NCBI RefSeq assembly: GCF_021442025.1
Contig: NZ_CP090446.1
Location: 4,030,001-4,094,000 of the forward strand
Length of the DNA: 64,000 bases
DNA from: Sphingobacterium sp. SRCM116780
GTDB taxonomy: Bacteria; Bacteroidota; Bacteroidia; Sphingobacteriales; Sphingobacteriaceae
Direction: 5' to 3'
Shown here: in pieces, positions 62,985 through 64,000 of the stretch
How the letters are laid out: each line of letters opens with the position of its first letter
Numbering within the stretch: the first letter of the stretch is position 1
Translations under genes and position numbers: made by a program
The notes under the pieces: generated by a model
The model's input: the letters and a program-made list of their open reading frames with translations, nothing else
Databases searched by the model: none
What the model was told of the DNA's origin: nothing

Positions 62985-64000
62985 ATGAGATATCACTTAT
63001 TACTATTAACAATTGCTTTATTCTTATTTTCATGTTCTTCCAAAAAGAATAAGAAACAAGATCAAGTAACTGTCACAACTGCTATTGAGGCTGAAAAGTC
63101 ATCCCCAAAAGATAAGCCTCAGCGGGAGAAAGTAAAACCAACTATTCAAGAGAAAAAAGTAGAGGAAAAGAAAGTAGAAGAGAAGAAAGAAGTTGTTGTC
63201 AATTTACCTGAAGTACAACGGGAATTTCGTGCTGCGTGGATTTCTTCTGTTGTCAATATCAATTGGCCAAGTAAAAATTTCTTGACTACTGATGAACAGA
63301 AGCAAGAAGCGATTCAGATTTTAGATTTTCTGAAATCAAATAATTTTAATGCCGCTATTCTTCAAGTTCGTCCTTCGGGAGATGCATTATATAAAAGTGA
63401 TTTGGAACCTTGGTCTTATTTTTTGACAGGGGAAGAAGGAAAGGCTCCCAACCCATATTATGATCCTTTGGAGTTTTGGGTTGAAGAAGCGCATAAAAGA
63501 GGTATTGAGTTACATGTTTGGTTGAATCCATATCGTGCCCACCATACAGGAGGAGGAAAAGTGACAGATGCATCTATAGTGAAAAAGATGCCGAATGCTG
63601 TCGTTAAATTGAAGCAAGGGTACTATTGGTTTGACCCCTCGAAACAAGCTACTCAAGATCATGCTGCCCGTGTCGTGATGGATATTGTAAAACGTTATAA
63701 TATTGATGGCGTTCATTTTGATGATTATTTCTATCCTTATGCAGAATATAACGCAGGACAAGATTTTCCGGATAGTGATAGTTGGAACGAATATAAAAGA
63801 AATGGAGGTACGCTCGGTCGCGCAGATTGGAGAAGAAATAGTGTAAATACCTTTATTGAACGTATTTATAAAGAAATTAAAGCAGAAAAGAACTTTGTCA
63901 AGTTTGGAATCAGCCCCTTTGGTATATGGAAACCTGGTTATCCGGCAAGTATCCAGGGATCAAGCCAATATGATGAATTGTATGCTGATGCAAAATTATG
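62985..64000 (+). CDS. GHL10/DUF187 glycosidase lipoprotein, 5' part
   Basis: Open to the window edge (338 codons seen). Lipoprotein signal to Cys17 (LFLFSCSSKK). A Lys/Glu-rich linker (about 18-75, containing EKKVEEKKVEEKKE) is followed by the GHL10 barrel: VQREFRAAWISSVVNINWPSKN, ILQVRPSGDALYKSDLEPWSYFLTG, ELHVWLNPYRAHHTGG, YNIDGVHFDDYFYPYAEY and KFGISPFGIWKPGYPASIQGSS. It is a clear paralogue of the gene at 38028-39578, which lacks the linker and lipid anchor. Probable role is cleavage of cell-wall glycan at the envelope, by family analogy. Confidence 0.88.
   Translation, partial: MRYHLLLLTIALFLFSCSSKKNKKQDQVTVTTAIEAEKSSPKDKPQREKVKPTIQEKKVEEKKVEEKKEVVVNLPEVQREFRAAWISSVVNINWPSKNFLTTDEQKQEAIQILDFLKSNNFNAAILQVRPSGDALYKSDLEPWSYFLTGEEGKAPNPYYDPLEFWVEEAHKRGIELHVWLNPYRAHHTGGGKVTDASIVKKMPNAVVKLKQGYYWFDPSKQATQDHAARVVMDIVKRYNIDGVHFDDYFYPYAEYNAGQDFPDSDSWNEYKRNGGTLGRADWRRNSVNTFIERIYKEIKAEKNFVKFGISPFGIWKPGYPASIQGSSQYDELYADAKL

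Overview
The window looks like a chromosomal piece from a low-GC Bacteroidota, most likely family Sphingobacteriaceae (Sphingobacterium-like). The evidence is three SusC/SusD-type receptor pairs, lipoprotein signals everywhere, Bacteroidota-type promoters (TAnnTTTG), DUF4293 and DUF6377-type proteins, sufBCD gene order and an ISL3/ISAon1-type insertion sequence. There is no rRNA, CRISPR array or clear prophage. One tRNA-Gly(GCC) is present. Genus is inference.

1-13140: glycan-uptake region. The tail of a susC-like gene plus its susD end at a perfect 40-bp palindromic terminator. A membrane-anchored TPR/HTH regulator follows. Next is a second unit: susC, susD, a GH30 glucanase lipoprotein and a surface-binding lipoprotein, closed by a terminator. 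The gene order resembles known beta-1,6-glucan utilisation loci. An 11-bp direct repeat upstream of the promoter is a candidate operator for the regulator. 13190-17160: a compact five-gene operon of likely copper/redox function: two small paralogous membrane proteins with a CENRF...CxGQC signature, an MbnP-like lipoprotein, a di-haem MauG/cytochrome c peroxidase-like lipoprotein, and a beta-barrel protein with an N-terminal CDICGCG motif. This is the most interesting system in the window.

17400-28999: housekeeping block: truA, an ABC exporter, a NeuD-like acyltransferase, DUF4293 protein, secreted and TPR proteins, ung, a possible permuted papain-like hydrolase, an Lrp/AsnC regulator and sufBCD. 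29022-30466: a complete ISL3-family element with 22-bp terminal inverted repeats, an 8-bp target duplication and a transposase split by a +1 frame change. 30600-42650: PH-domain protein, MFS exporter, tRNA-Gly, FAD oxidoreductase, lemA plus two TPM genes, a TlpA-like thioredoxin, a DUF187/GHL10 glycosidase, L-serine dehydratase, an MBL-fold hydrolase and a DUF488 protein.

42850-49412: third SusC/SusD unit, with fasciclin-domain and second-lipoprotein partners but no enzyme, preceded by two identical CAAACGTTTG palindromes typical of LacI-family operators. 49580-54750: an accessory-looking stretch with short tandem repeats, an unrecognised protein, two tandem paralogues of unknown function divergent from an XRE-type repressor with an operator-like inverted repeat between them, and an SH3-domain secreted protein. 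54821-64000: lipB, hflX, recG, a lipoprotein, an operon of a 43-codon membrane micro-protein, RidA and an EamA transporter, then nagA and the start of a second DUF187/GHL10 glycosidase that runs off the window.
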